This document shows positions 46,828 through 58,037 of a stretch of 64,000 nt of DNA, one piece after another. The stretch's first letter is position 1, and every line of letters starts with the position of its first letter. This stretch comes from Papilionanthe hookeriana x Papilionanthe teres (taxonomy: Eukaryota > Streptophyta > Magnoliopsida > Asparagales > Orchidaceae). The translations under genes were made by a program, and so were the position numbers. The notes under the pieces are model-generated. The model made no database searches. It was not told the DNA's origin and worked only from the letters and a program-made list of their open reading frames with translations. The stretch is from assembly GCA_022702705.1 (NCBI GenBank), contig CM040421.1:61916621-61980620 (forward strand). The letters run 5' to 3'.

Positions 46828-46841
46828 GAGTCGCCACTCTG
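46828..46841 (-). promoter_or_regulatory. PBS-like duplicate inside the LTR end
   Basis: The minus strand reads AGAGTGGCGACTCC about 80 bp inside the LTR terminus, repeating the string that spans the LTR spacer and the true PBS (AGAGTGGCGACTCC at 46,742-46,755). The solo LTR has TGGCGACCCC near 23,905-23,914 at a similar place, and the outer LTR has a CG-to-TA mutated version near 22,196-22,207. Confidence 0.6.
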
Positions 46842-47949
46842 TTTAATATTGCCCTAATCTTATTTCTATAAATCCTATAAAGGAATTAAGAAATTTAGGG
46901 CTAATAGAAAGCAGTAGGAAAAGGATGTTTGTGATAATCTTCCTAAAAGAAGATTCTAGAATATCATTTCTTAAAATTTCTATATAAGGAAAATCATAAA
47001 GTCTTAACCAGAGATTTCGAGATGTGACATCTATCGTGGGTTCTTTTAAATTTCCTATAGAAGCAAACTTCTATAGTTAATTACATCTTAAACAATTTTT
47101 AATTGTCTAAGAAAACTTCTGATTAATGTTAATCACTTCTTTTCTAAAATTTTGTTTTTAAGGAAAGATGTACCCACTATCAATCCTAAATATTATGTAA
47201 CCTATTTTTGTTATTTTGTCAACTAAGATATCAAATCATATCTTGTCATTTCATTTCATACTTTCATTTTTGTTTCGATGTTTGTCATTTTTATTTTGTC
47301 AATATTGTTATAAAAATTTCAATGTAATTATGTTTTTTTTAGGTTTTGTGGATATCCTAATAGTTTTGATTTTGTTTTTAATGTCGTTGTTTTATCTAGT
47401 TTTGTTTTGTTGAATTTTAGATTTTGTGGCTATCCTAAAAGTTTTGATTTTGTTTTCCTGTTCCATTTCATCCTGGAAAACAATGTTAGCACATCCTATA
47501 ACATGTAAAGGAAATCTAAATGGAGTTAATGTTGTCATTTTAGTTATCCTGCAAAACACAGTTAGCACATTTTATAATATGCAGAAAAAAAAATTAATAT
47601 TAGATTTAAATATCAAGTTTAATTTTAGTTCCACTTGAAATTTAATAAATTTGATTTAGTCAAATTTATTGAATTTAAATTAAACTTATGGGTTTGATTT
47701 GAACTCAATATTAAATAAAACTTAATTTATGTCAAATTTTGCATAAGTTCAATGTAAGTCAAACTTAATGTTTAGGTTAATTGAAATTAAACTTGATTTA
47801 ATTCAGGTTGTTCTAAATTTAAGTTTAGTATGGATTGAGCTTAAATTAAATTTGAGGTTTAATTCGAGTTTAAGTTGAGGTCGATCTTATAAAAAGACAT
47901 AGAATTTGATTTAGATTTAAATTCTTGTGTTGAACTTAAGGTTTGAGTT

Positions 47950-48245
47950 AACTTGGGTTCAAGTTATGTTGAACTCAAGTTAGATTTAAGTTAAGTTACG
48001 TTCATTATGGGTTTAACCTAAAATTTAGGCTAACTTAGGTTCAAGTTAGTTTGAACTCAAGTTAGGTTTAAGTTAAGTTAGGTTCAATATGGGTTGAACA
48101 TAAGGTTTAGGTTATGTTGGGTTCAAGTTAGTTTGAACTCAAGTTAGGTTTAAGTTAAGTTAGGTTCAATATGGGTTGAACCTAAAGTATAGGTTAAGTT
48201 AGGTTCAAGTTACGTTGAACTCAAGCTAGGTTTAAGTTAAGTTGA
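47950..48245. repeat. ~82-bp tandem repeats, central LTR
   Basis: About 3.6 units (TTGGGTTCAAGTTA, ACTCAAGTTAGGTTTAAGTT, ATGGGTTGAAC), matching 23,320-23,622 in the outer LTR. Confidence 0.8.
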
Positions 48246-48249
48246 TTAT

Positions 48250-49075
48250 GGTTAAACAGTTACTTATGCCTAATATAAGTAAAGCTTAAGAATTAATTAA
48301 GTCTAATTGGGTTATACAAAATTAGGGTTTAAGGGTTACTTAAGACAAATTTAAGTAAAGCTTAAGGATTGATTAAGTCTAATTGGGTTAGACTTAATTA
48401 GGGTTTAAAGGTTACTTAAGCCTACTTTAAGTAAAGCTTAAGGATTGATTAAGTCTAATTGGGTTAGACTTAATTAGGGTTTAAAGGTTACTTAAGCCTA
48501 ATTTAAGTAAAACTTAAGGATTGATTAAGTCTAATCGAGTTGGACTTAATTAGTGGTTAAAAGGTTTCTTAAGCTCTAATTTAAGTAAAGCTTAAAGATT
48601 GATTAATTATAATTGGGTTAGACTTAATTGGGGTTTAAAGGTTACTTAAGCCTAATTTAAGTAAAGCTTAAGGACTGATTAAGTCTAATTAGGTTAGACT
48701 TAATTAGGGTTTAAAGGTTACTTAAGCCTAATTTAAGTAAAACATAAGGATTGATTAAGTCTAATTAGGTTAGACTTAATTGGGGTTTAAAGGTTACTTA
48801 AGCCTAATTTAAGTAAAGCTTAAGGATTGATTAAGTCTAATTGGGTTAGACTTAACTAGGGTTTAAAGGTTACTTAAGCCTAATTTAAGTAAAACTTAAG
48901 GATTGATGAAGTCTAATTGGGTTAGACTTAATTGGGGTTTCAAGGTTTCTTAAGCTTAATTTAAGTAAAGCTTAAGGATTGATTAAGTCTAATTAGGTTA
49001 GACTTAATTATGTTTTAAAGGTTAATTAAGCCTAATTTAAGTAAAGCTTAAGGATTGATTAATTAGGTTTAATGA
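48250..49075. repeat. 76-bp tandem repeats, central LTR
   Basis: Ten to eleven units of the TTACTTAAGCCTAATTTAAG repeat. Each has an 8-bp inverted repeat (AAGTCTAA...TTAGACTT) and an AAGCTTA/TAAGTAAAGCTT core. Confidence 0.85.
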
Positions 49076-49094
49076 GGGTTAAGCCTAATTTGTT

Positions 49095-49435
49095 TATTAT
49101 TAAACTTAATGTCTTTTAAGGTTTAATTATGATTAACTAAGTTTAAAGAAGTTTTAAACCTAATTAACGTGTATTTATTAAACCTAATGTCTTTTAAGGT
49201 TTAATTATGATTAATTAAGTTTAAAGATGTTTAAAACCTAATTAATGTTTATTTATTAAACCTAATGTCTTTTAAGGTTTAATTATGATTAATTAAGCTT
49301 AAAGAAGTTTTAAACCAAATTAATGTGTATTTATTAAACCTAATGTCCTTTAAGGTTTAATTATGATTAATTAAGTTAAAAAATTTTTTAAACCTAATTA
49401 ATGTGTATTTATTAAACCTAATGATATTTTAGTAT
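49095..49435. repeat. ~78-bp tandem repeats, central LTR
   Basis: Four to five units with TATTTATTAAACCTAATGTC, matching 31,690-32,020 of the outer LTR. Confidence 0.8.
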
Positions 49436-51048
49436 TAGTTTATTTTGTCTTAAGTCCAATATGATTAAGGTCTAAATATATAACTATGTCTAAAATGATT
49501 AGACCTAATTAAGTTTTTTTTTTTTTTTTAGAAAATTCTTTATAGGGTTAATTAAATGTAAGTTTATATTTATTCACCCTTTAAGATTTTGAGATGTCAT
49601 TTTAAATTTTCCAAAAGTTTAATTTTAATATTTTAAGGTTTTATGTCTGTCTTACTAAGTTATTTAACCAATTTCAAATTTTTATTTCCTTAAAATTTAA
49701 TTTTATAATTATTATTACAAATAATTACAAAATTTCACAAAATAAGGAAATCTTATATTAAACAATTTTCCCAGCCTAGAAAAAAATCACAGAATGTCCC
49801 TAAAGACCTAAAGATTGATCCCTGAAAATTTCATATTTTTCTGATTTTTAATTAATTTTTAATAATTAAAATACTCCAGAGAGAATTTTATTAATTAAAA
49901 ATTAAATATAAATTAAAAATTAAAATTTTCAATTCCACATTATAGTGCTTACTGTCCTGAGTTCAGGGATATTTTTCTTTCATTTTTGTGATTTTTATTT
50001 AAAAAGATATGAATTTTTTATTTGTTTAAGGTTTAACTGTTTTATTTAAACCTAAAATCCATCAGAAATTTTAAGGGAGTGCCGCGTGTCCTCGGCGGCG
50101 TCGAAAACGCGCTCTATCCACTGCGGGGGTCCAAACAGCAGATTGGACAGGGAATAATCTCAGCCGTCCATCTTTTAAACAGAAGATCAGACAGCTGTGC
50201 GTCATTGTCTTCCTCCCGTCTCAACCCGTACGCCACGTTCTAGGGACAATATCTTGCTCGATTCTTGATGAAATCAAGCAAGGTTTGTTCCTACTCCATC
50301 GTCTCGAGCAGACGAATATATCCATACGGATTTGTGGGGGTTTTGAAAGACTTTATTTCACAAAGCGTCAAACCCGAATCACCATTAAAATAGAAAATCC
50401 ATACCTTAGTCTGAGTCTATTTGAATTTGATTTGTTCGGTCCGGAAGCTTTGTCTGGACCTCAGTAAGCTTGATCTAACTCCAATTTGGAACGAAATCAA
50501 GTTCTGGTATGACTTCTATCAAAGGATGACTCGGCTTGAGGGAGTTGATGGAAAGCTATGTTAGAGGTTATGGGGAAGCCTGATTTTGATTGGGCAAACC
50601 TTCGTTCAGTCCCTAATTGAGTTTAGGATGGTTAATTTGAAGGTTTGTGGAGTTTGATTTGAGACTTCAAATTTGTCCTGATTTGGGCTTATTTTAAGCT
50701 CTCAGGTTGACCTAAATTGAGGAGTTTAAGTGGATTTGAGGGCCTCGATTTTGGTGGGGTTCAATTGCTTAGGTCCTAGTGGAGCAATTTTGATGTCGAA
50801 GGTTTCTGGATTTGAGCAGTATATAGGGCCTTGGAATTTCCTCTTCCTTACTTAGTTCTAAGCTCTCGGGTTAGCCTACTTAAGCTGGTTTCATGGAGTT
50901 TTGAGGCTAGCTAATGGCTGGATTTTGATTGGGATTCACTCCTATGGTCCTAGGGAGCAAGTTTGATGTTGGGAGTTAGGGGAATTGGGTAGAGATTAGG
51001 CCACTTTTCTCCTCTCTTTTCTCTCTTTTTTTAGGCTTATGTTAGGCT

Positions 51049-51057
51049 CTATTTATA
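51049..51057 (-). promoter_or_regulatory. Probable TATA box of central LTR (promoter of copy 1)
   Basis: The minus strand reads TATAAATAG inside GGTTATAAATAGAGCC, conserved with the outer LTR (33,635-33,643). Transcription from here would give a leader of about 4.3 kb before the PBS. Confidence 0.6.
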
Positions 51058-51954
51058 ACCATGGGAGGGAATTGGATGGGCTTAGGCTGAAGTGGGTTCA
51101 TCTAGGGAAGTTGCCATACTTTACATTAATGCTTTGAGGATAGATCTCAGACATGGTAATGATGAATTTGAATTTTCATCATTGAGGTTAACCATAGTAA
51201 GGATTAACCCTTGATTTTGTCTTGCTTCCATTGGATCCCTTATGAGGTGGATATGGCTGGCTATATTTAGCTAGATTAATCTCCCTTAGTTAATTCAAGT
51301 GAAATAAGGAGATGAAGACACATATGCCTTTTATTTACCATTGCATGACACATAGGGAAGGTGACTCATTTCATGCATAAACTTTTTACCATTTAATTTT
51401 GCCATGGTTAAGGTTTGATTCAAGCCAATTTCTCTTTTCATTGGGTTTTTAAGATGACGACCAAAATCATCCCTAAGGTGGCCGGCCATGCAAATAGGTG
51501 TATTGAAGGAAGTGTGACACATACTCTCCTCTTTTCATTATTTATGCTTTTAGTTCATGATGGCTCTTTAACCTTAGTTAGATTTAACCTTATGTTTTGC
51601 TTTCTTCCTATTGGATTAAGGGAGAGGTGCTTGCCACCTATGGAGCGATGTCATACCTAATGTATGGAGGGATTGACACATAAGCTTAACCCTTAACCTA
51701 ACCACCATGATAACTCTTAACCTAGGTTAAAGGTGATGATCTATGGATTCAGTAATGTGTTAATCATTTCATGATGGTCTTAATGAGTTTTAGATTACCC
51801 ATTAATGATCTCCTTAAGTTTTAAAATAAAAAAAAGGGGCTTATGACATCATGTGTGATAAATTCAAATTTAATTTAGCATTGTTTTTTATATAATTTCA
51901 TTTCTAATTAAAAATTAATTAGAAATGTATGGAATAAAATGATTTTTAGTAAAA

Positions 51955-52690
51955 TGTCATTTTATGTCTTTTTAATTTAGATTTGTCATGTCTTTAAATA
52001 TATTAATTAATCATGTCTTTAAACTTTAATATTTTAATTAAAATATTAAATATTTTATTAATTAACCAAAATAATTTAATTAATTATTTTTTGTCTTTTT
52101 AATTTAAAGGTTTAATTTTGTCATGTTTTTAAACCTTTATATTTTAATTAATTAAAGTATTATTTAATTAACCAAAATAAATTGATTAATTATTTTATGT
52201 CTTTTTAATTTAAAGGTTTAATTTTGTCATGTCTTTAAACCTTTATATTTTAATTAATTTAGAAATTAATTAAAATATTAAATATTTTATTAATTAACCA
52301 AAATAATTTGATTAATTATTTTATGTCTTTTTAATTTAAAGGTTTAATTTTGTCATGTTTTAAACCTTTATATTTTAATTAATTAAAGTATTATTTAATT
52401 AACCAAAATAATTTGATTAATTATTTTATGTCTTTTTAATTTAAAGGTTTAATTTTGTCATGTCTTTAAACCTTTATATTTTAATTAATTTAGAAATTAA
52501 TTAAAATATTAAATATTTTATTAATTAACCAAAATAATTTGATTAATTATTTTATGTCTTTTTAATTTAAAGGTTTAATTTTGTCATGTCTTTAAACCTT
52601 TATATTTTAATTAATTTAGAAATTAATTAAAATATTAAATATTTTATTAATTAACCAAAATAATTTGATTAATTATTTTATTAGTTTTTA
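51955..52690. repeat. ~105-115-bp AT-rich tandem repeats in U3, central LTR
   Basis: Six to seven units with TTATTTTATGTCTTTTTAAT and AACCTTTATATTTTAATTAA, as in the outer LTR at 34,555-35,280. Confidence 0.8.
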
Positions 52691-53289
52691 TAATCTTTAT
52701 TATTTTATCTTATTCAAAATTATGTATTTTAACCAAATTTAATAAATGTTGACTTTGGTTGATTAATATTGACCCAGGTTGACCTAGACTATTCTGACTT
52801 AACCTATTTTTTTTCCAAGTATGATTAATCCTGATTTGTTTATCTTTGTCAGGGTTTGGTATAGTCTTAAAGTTCAAAGATTTTGAACTTTAGGTCTAAT
52901 TTGGTCATGTTGATTAATTTTAGGGTTTGGTTTAATCAATGTAGTGATTTCTAAGTTAATTTTGATTAATTTGTCCAAAGTTATTTTCTGGATCAAAAAA
53001 TGGCCTATTGTGTTAATAATTGATCAGTTTGACCAAAGTTGACTTTTGGATCAATGATTAACCTGTTAGGTCAGTAGGGTTGGTTATTAGGTCAGGAGTG
53101 ACCATTTTTCGATTTAAAAAAAATGAGGTCAATAAAAGGGCCCCCAATATGTGTGGAATATTGTATAAGTATGTCGCATATATTAGTGTTGACCGAAATA
53201 GTCTGAATGTCATAATTATCAGTGTCTCATATCAATGTTCGGGGTTTGTGATAAAATGTCAACATGTTGATTATGATCTTTATATGAGA

Positions 53290-54140
53290 AAAATATTTTA
53301 GAAAGAGAATCTGAATGTTATGTTAAATTTCTCGAAATATCGGATGTCAAATATGAAATAGAGAATGAATGTCATATTCCATTTTTCAAAATGTCAAATG
53401 TCGATGTCAAGTTAGAGGAATGCTATAATTTCCGTATCAGGAAAAGGACTTACATCAAATAATTGAAAAGAGAAAATGGATGTCATATTCCATTTCTCAA
53501 AATGTTAAAAGTCGATGTCAAGTTAGAGGAATGCAATAATTTCCGTATCAGAAAAAGGACTTACATCCAATTAAGGAAAAGAGAAAATGGATGTCATATT
53601 CCATTTCTCGAAATATCAGATGTCGATGTCAAGTTAGAGGAATGCCTTAATTTCCATATCGGGAAAATGACTTACATCCAATAACTAAAAAGAGAAAATG
53701 GATGCCATATTCCATTTCTCAAAATGTCAAATGTCGATGTCAAGTTAGAGGAATGCCATAATTTCCGTATCGGGAAAAGGACTTACATCCAATAACTGAA
53801 AAGAGAAAATGGATGTCATATTCCATTTCTCAAAATATCAGATGTCGATGTCAAGTTAGTGGGATGCCATAATTTTCGTATCGGGAAAAGGACTTACATC
53901 TAATAACTGAAAAGCGAAATTGGATGTCATATTCCATTTTTCAAAAGATCAGATGTCGATGTCAAGTTAGTGGAATGCCATAATTTCCGTATTGGGAAAA
54001 GGACTTATATCCAATAACTGGAAAGAGAAAATGGTTGTCATATTCCATTTCTCGAAATATCAGATGTCGATGTCAAGTTAGAGGAATGCCATAATTTCTG
54101 TATCGGGAAAATGACTTACATCTAATAACTGAAAATAGAA
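53290..54140. repeat. 111-bp tandem repeats in the 3' UTR of copy 2
   Basis: Seven units, same unit and position as in copy 1. Because the unit is a multiple of three, it gives a chance repeated open frame on the plus strand (53,463-53,684). Confidence 0.88.
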
Positions 54141-54560
54141 AGTGGCAGACTCACTAAGATAACTGCTGGGGATTTGACCTATATAGGTCAAATAATAATT
54201 CTCATGCTAATTATCACAAGTTATTCATTTTGTCATTAAAAATTTATTTTAGCGTTTTTAGGACCTGCCGACATATCACAGATAATAGGGAAGGTATCTT
54301 TTCAACATTTCATTTTATTTCCATAGATAATGTACAAAAGGTCACTAGTACATATCATTGCAAGTAAAAGTTAACAGTACATATATGTACATATCATATA
54401 GCACGCATGATACAAAACACTGATATATCACATATCAAATCTTCTATATCTTCGCATTCATTATATCATAGCCTTGGATATTATCAGACCATCCTTAAAC
54501 GTCCTACACTCCAAAACATTATTTGTCAAGCATGTCTCAGGTGTTTGGACATTCATAGGG
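54141..54560 (-). other. 3' UTR of copy 2 between AlkB region and tandem repeats
   Basis: Non-coding and collinear with 36,726-37,147 of copy 1. It includes TGTACATTATCTATGGAAAT near 54,320 on the minus strand. On the plus strand, 54,142-54,176 (TGGCAGACTCAC, then CTGCTGGGGATTTGA) resembles a PBS. Confidence 0.5.
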
Positions 54561-55343
54561 TCATGGTAGTTCTAAAGGCTTCTGCCCTTTAAGTTCTCGG
54601 ATAACTTGATATCCAATAGGTCATTTATTTGGCTTCATTCGCCACAGAGTGATCGAAATGTGTGGCCTATTAACACTGGGTAACAGTGTTTCATGAAATC
54701 TGCACCATTTCCCTGGAATAAGAGAACTGATCCTCAAGTTAAAAAGGATACGACACATTCCTTCAAATTCTCCAGGTCCCAAAATCTGTATTTCTCTTCC
54801 AAATATGATGAAACAACTATTCATTAAGGACACTGTACAAAATGGTCTCTCAAATTCGTGACTGTCAATATGGGGAGGGATACAATCTCCTTCATCATAC
54901 ATGTTGATAATGCAGCTATCAGGAATACAATCTGTGGGGATGATTCCCCAAGTGACAAGACGTCTTATAATTTGAATTATTATAGTGGGTAAGGGATCGA
55001 CTTGTTCATATCACAAAATTCCGGGAAGATTCCCCTCTTTGTCTTTTGCATAATTGTAACAACACCCGTATTGGATGGTCTGTCTGCCTTTGCCACGAAT
55101 CCATTTATTTGGTTCAGAATAGGTTTTCCTTCAAAGATGTCCAGCACTACCCTGATTTCGAGCTTCCATTATATGATCAATAAGAGCGGCTTGCTCATCC
55201 TTATCAAATATTCTGGTAAATAATTTAAGTCCATCCAGAATATTTATTGTTCTTTTGTTCATATGCTTGTATTGTTCAAAGGTCCTCCATTCAATAGCAC
55301 GAATCCGTCGTATTTCTTCCCTTGAATGATTTTTTTTTGTCAA
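54561..55343 (-). pseudogene. ALKBH9/10-like AlkB dioxygenase region, Ogre-like copy 2
   Basis: Same module as in copy 1 and more continuous: MNKRTINILDGLKLFTRIFD, a TGA after GSAGHL (copy 1 has CGA), KTYSEPNKWIRGKGRQTIQY in the same frame, GCCYNYAKD, the shared TGA at 55,011-55,013, QIIRRLVTWGIIPTDCIPDS, YDEGDCIPPHIDSHEFERPF, CTVSLMNSCFIIFGREIQI, GPGEFEG. Then a one-base insertion near 54,743 and a one-base loss near 54,683 shift the frame across the distal His (KHC) segment and restore it at HISITLWRMKPNK. So the HID ligands (54,855-54,872) remain, but the third iron ligand and the first 2-oxoglutarate Arg (now His) are lost. A TGA follows MKPNK; the conserved tail runs to LEPLELP-like residues and a stop at 54,561-54,563. 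The domain is ALKBH9/10-like rather than like the short AlkB domains of plant RNA viruses, judged from motif wording. Confidence 0.93.
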
Positions 55344-55489
55344 TTTTCTTACCTGACATCTTCAGGTCTTAGGCAGATATGAGTGAGGATGAAGTGATAG
55401 CTGCTTTTTCATCTAGATTTCTCTTTAAAGGATCTAGATTTGTCATTTCCAATGCAGAATGTATTTCCTCAAATGGGGGTATTAATAGT

Positions 55490-55903
55490 CTAAAATTTTA
55501 ACTGACTAATGTCCTCCATATTTTGTTTTTCTTGCAATTGTTTTTGACGTTTCAGTCGTTTATTACGATTCTGTCTCTGTGATCTGGTGAGCCATGTTTT
55601 CATATTTTTTATACCAGTTATAGATGGACCTTGTACTGAAGTAGTCATAAATTCTCGTTCATCCGAGCTGTTACTAATTGTGAAGTCATACTCTTCGGGC
55701 TGCCGGAGTTTGAATTCTATCAAAGGCATTTGCATGTTAATTTCCTTATGGTTCACTAGATAGAGTAATGATCCGTGATATATGGATTCAACTTGCAATA
55801 GATCAAAATTGAAATGAATTCTAGTCCCCTCTTCCATGTGTCGGTGGTCCAAGGCAAAAGTCATATTATTTTGGAATGAGAAAAATAGTCTATCTTTAGA
55901 CAT
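55490..55903 (-). pseudogene. Unrecognised ORF between integrase and AlkB region, copy 2
   Basis: An open frame of 137 codons from ATG 55,903. It reads MSKDRLFFSFQNNMTFALDH, MEEGTRIHFNFDLLQVESIY, HGSLLYLVNHKEINMQMPLI, an acidic-Ser SNSSDERE segment, then TRSQRQNRNKRLKRQKQLQE and NMEDISQLKF. The order is a globular-looking N-terminal half followed by an acidic, then a basic tail. It starts about 140 bp after the integrase stop and lies about 150 bp before the AlkB frame, out of frame by two in both copies. I do not recognise the protein. It could be the N-terminal part of a longer AlkB-containing protein, joined by splicing or by an ancestral frame, or a separate accessory protein. Confidence 0.65.
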
Positions 55904-56043
55904 TCTTCCTGTAAATAACAGGGTGATACGTCAGACTAAATTTCATTTTCAATGATAAATTATGCTTATAAGCGAAAGAGAATAATATTTAGATTCGTAT
56001 GGAAAATAAAAGAGAAAATCATTTTTTTTAGTTCATAAACAAT

Positions 56044-57161
56044 TCATGACGCATAGTATTTTTTTAAAAAGTGCCCATTAATTGGGGGCAAAATTCTATC
56101 TCCATGACAATCTACCAACTGGTAAGATCCTCCCGAATATGTCTTTTCAATTACATATGGGCCCTCCCATATCGGTTCAAATTTTCCACCTATCTTTCGA
56201 AGAGCTAGTATAGTCTTCGAAGAACTAAAACTAATTCACCAATTCGAAAGGTTCGTGGGCGAACTAACTTATCATGGGCCCGTATCATTTTTGCTTGATA
56301 CAGTTCAAGATTTTGTTGAGCTTGTAGACGTTTGCCTTCTAAACTCTCGAGCTCTTCAAGTCCTAATTTGAAATTTTCTTCTTCAGTTATCTTATTTGCT
56401 ATTGCAACTCTGAGAGAAGGAATTTGGACTTCAAGTGGTAAAATGCTTCAGAACCATATAATAAAGAAAACGGTGTTGACCGTGTTGGCGTTCGATATGT
56501 AGTTCTATAAGCCCATAAAGCTTCTATTAGTCATTCATGCCACTGTCTTGGGCTATTGATTAATGTCTTTTTCAAAATTTGAACCAACGTTTTATTGAAG
56601 GCTTCAGCTAAACCATTGGCTTTAGGATAATAGATTGTTGAGTATCTCCAGTCTATTCTATGTCTTTGGATAAAGTTGTTCTTTTTTGTATTTTTAAAGG
56701 CCAAACCATTATCTGATATGACCCTTCGAGGGATTCCAAATCTATAAACGATATGCATTATAAAGAAATAAAGGACCTGTTCTGCCTTGACTTCTCTAAG
56801 CGGTGTCGCTTCTGCCCATTTAGAGAAATAGTTAGTGGCTGTTAGAATAAATCGATGACCTTTAGATGACAGAGGATCTATAGGTCCCACTATGTCGCAT
56901 ACCCCAACATTCAAATGACCAATATGCAATAGTTGGGTGTAAGACATTTGGGGGCTGATGTAGAACTACCCCGTGTACCTGACATTGATGACATTTCTTT
57001 GCAATATCAAGACAATCAATTATAATTGTCGGCCAATAATAACCCATTCTTTTTATTTTCATCTTCATTTTAGGTCCAGATTGATGTGCACCACATAAAC
57101 CTGAATGGACCTCCTTAACAATCTCTTGGGCTTCAACTTGGTTCAAGCATCTTAACCACAT
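56044..57161 (-). pseudogene. Integrase of Ogre-like copy 2, catalytic triad kept
   Basis: Zinc domain with HSGLCGAHQSGPKM and KKCHQCQVHG (HHCC pattern, about 57,000-57,110). The core has CDIVGPID, then VYRFGIPRRVISDNGLAFKN and PKANGLAEAFNKT, giving Asp, Asp and Glu with the last pair in normal spacing. A frameshift around 56,890-56,940 separates the zinc domain from the core. The C-terminal GPY-like module is present around 56,080-56,280 with frameshifts and stops, ending near KKYYAS at 56,044. The enzyme would insert element cDNA. Confidence 0.9.
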
Positions 57162-57842
57162 TTGGTCAAAAGATCGTTTATAAAGGACATCATTTATTAG
57201 AGCATATGATAGTGCTCTTTGTTAAATTTGGGCGACAATAGAAGTATTTTCGGGTAATCTTCCAGTTTGTAAATATTGAACAATTGGTTGTCGCCAATCA
57301 TCTCCTTCATCATTCGTCGTCATTACTATGTTTTCTCCGTTTTTATGTAAATTATCCATGTTAATTTGAGAAAGAACTTGTCATCCTTTTATAAAAATTG
57401 GTATGTTATCTTCTTCTGGACAAGCAAATTCTTTTGCAAGTTTCGCAAGTGCATCTGCTAAAGAATTATCTCATCTCGCAACTAAAAAAAATGTTACATC
57501 AGGAATTTGCTGAAGTAACTTCAGAGTATAGCAAGAATACTGTTCAAGTCGTGGTTTCAAAGTTTTGTATTTGCTAGCGATTTGATTAATAATCAACTGG
57601 GAATCTCCATAAATTTCAATGTTTTTAATTTCTATTAGTATTTTCAATTCTAGACCAGTTATGAGCGCTTCATATTCGGCTTCATTATTTGCACATGGTT
57701 CAGTCAGATGATAGGAAAACGGCAACATTATTTTATCTGGAGTAATGAAAATCAATCCTACCCCAGTTTTTCCTGGTATAATTATCTGTTTGTCTTTATC
57801 TTTTTGTGCAGATGATGCTCCATCAAAGTAAAGTTCCCATCA
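57162..57842 (-). pseudogene. Second (archaeal-type) RNase H and linker, copy 2
   Basis: WELYFDG-type start near 57,835, then an open frame (57,755-57,471) with CANNEAEYEALITGLELK, IYGDSQLIINQIASKYKTLK and CYTLKLLQQIPDV. The three acidic residues of this part (Asp of FDG, Glu of EAEYEA, Asp of GDSQL) are present. TGA codons at 57,840-57,842 (before WELYFDG) and 57,381-57,383 are shared with copy 1. The presence of two RNase H domains assigns the element to the Tat lineage. Confidence 0.87.
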
Positions 57843-58037
57843 TTGTATATTGGAATCATTTACTTCTGATATTTGTTCATCAGGTAAATCATTATTAAGA
57901 GGTGATTCTGTTGGAATTGGATGTGCTGCTAAAAAGTCTGCCAAAATTTGTCCTTTGACAGCACGTATTGGTACAAATGTTATGTCGAATTGAAGTAGGA
58001 TCATTGTCTATCTTGCTAATCTCCTAGAAAGTTTCGG

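Larger units (their letters stand above)
46757..53134 (-). mobile_element. Central LTR: 5' LTR of copy 1 and 3' LTR of copy 2
   Basis: 6,378 bp. Its U5 end (...CACCGCCATCA) borders the PBS of copy 1, and its U3 start (TATTGACCTCATTTTT, a mutated TGTTGACC) borders the 3' UTR of copy 2, so one LTR serves both copies. It contains the same blocks as the outer LTR: U5 string near 47,075, ~82-bp, 76-bp and ~78-bp arrays, a GC-rich block at about 50.08-50.5 kb, a TATA box, and U3 repeats at 51.96-52.69 kb. No protein-coding frame in it is supported. Confidence 0.88.

Noticed and set aside
53463..53684. Repetitive 37-residue-repeat protein
   Set aside because: The frame is made by 111-bp DNA repeats whose length is divisible by three. 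It has no conservation beyond the DNA repeat.
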